Part shown: positions 4,913 through 5,014 of the stretch, piece after piece
Layout of the letters: every line of letters begins with the position of its first letter
Numbering within the stretch: position 1 is the first letter of the stretch
Assembly (NCBI GenBank): GCA_003565575.1
Contig: PXBV01000384.1
Coordinates: 1 to 5,014 of the forward strand
From: Psychroflexus sp.
GTDB taxonomy: Bacteria; Bacteroidota; Bacteroidia; Flavobacteriales; Flavobacteriaceae
Direction of reading: 5' to 3'
DNA: 5,014 nt
Translations under genes and position numbers: made by a program
Notes under the pieces: generated by a model
What the model was told of the DNA's origin: nothing
Databases searched by the model: none
Seen by the model: only the letters and a program-made list of their open reading frames with translations

Positions 4913-5014
4913 ATGAGTAAAAAAACACCAGTTCATCAAGCTCAGCTCAGTTTGGTAATTCTTGCCGCTGGGATGGGCAGTCGCTACGGAGGAGTAAAGC
5001 AGATGGAACACTTC
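4913..5014 (+). CDS. Sugar-phosphate nucleotidyltransferase (NTP_transferase family), N-terminus only, cut by window end
   Basis: Only 34 codons are visible, in a frame that remains open at the last base. After a short polar start (MSKKTPVHQAQ) comes LVILAAGMGSRYGG, the N-terminal nucleotide-binding strand and Gly-rich loop (consensus L-A-A-G-x-G-x-R) of enzymes that join a nucleoside triphosphate to a sugar 1-phosphate to make NDP-sugars. It is followed by VKQMEHF, where the conserved lysine after the loop is typical (K-Q/P-L/M). ATG 4913 is chosen because the signature begins 11 residues later, as usual in this family, and no earlier in-frame start follows the preceding stop codon. The 29-nt gap to the GH109-type gene suggests one transcription unit, which could link sugar release to sugar activation; that is inference. 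The specific sugar and nucleotide cannot be told from this fragment. Confidence 0.82.
   Translation, partial: MSKKTPVHQAQLSLVILAAGMGSRYGGVKQMEHF

Noticed and set aside
4614..5011. Two overlapping minus-strand ORFs (104 and 112 aa) over the GH109-type 3' end and the nucleotidyltransferase start
   Set aside because: Both are antisense to well-supported family motifs (GHGGIDF, DFPDFTRGNW, LAAGMGSRYGG) and have no recognisable content.

Overview
The window is AT-rich. Start codons sit behind A-rich leaders rather than clear Shine-Dalgarno sequences, and the proteins read like those of Bacteroidota, most likely a flavobacterium. That placement rests on protein style, the GH109-type enzyme and codon/AT bias; no rRNA or tRNA is present. 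All supported genes lie on the + strand.

Left part (1-3269) is an interrupted type I restriction-modification locus. It opens with the 3' part of hsdS (second target-recognition domain plus the C-terminal conserved helix). A rhuM-like gene follows, which keeps only its N-terminal ~135 codons. Next comes a small single-strand-type transposable element (about 1104-1733) carrying an intact IS200/IS605-type Y1 transposase, and then a complete hsdM. No hsdR is visible; if the system has one it must lie upstream of the window. HsdS and HsdM together would form the specificity/methylation core of the complex.

The most interesting structure is around the transposase. Five 13-nt mini-hairpins (5-bp stem, 3-nt loop, all of the form GCNNC...GNNGC) flank the gene. 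Two of them form a perfect 15-nt inverted repeat directly bracketing tnpA. The outermost two carry the same 10-mer at the same distance in mirrored orientation. The left doublet and right outer doublet have nearly equal internal spacing (37 and 38 nt). Stem sequences differ between hairpins by paired changes that keep the fold. This resembles a REP/REPIN-like arrangement around a RAYT/IS200-type transposase. Its left edge coincides with the point where rhuM homology stops, and its right edge is 12 nt before the hsdM start codon.

Right part (3270-5014): a 258-nt intergenic stretch with no convincing gene, containing a 12-nt direct repeat and an AAAAGCTTTT palindrome, separates the restriction-modification locus from a likely sugar-metabolism pair. 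The first is a Tat-exported Gfo/Idh/MocA oxidoreductase-fold protein of GH109 (alpha-N-acetylgalactosaminidase) type. After 29 nt comes the start of a sugar-nucleotidyltransferase cut by the window end. These two are probably co-transcribed and look unrelated to the defence locus.
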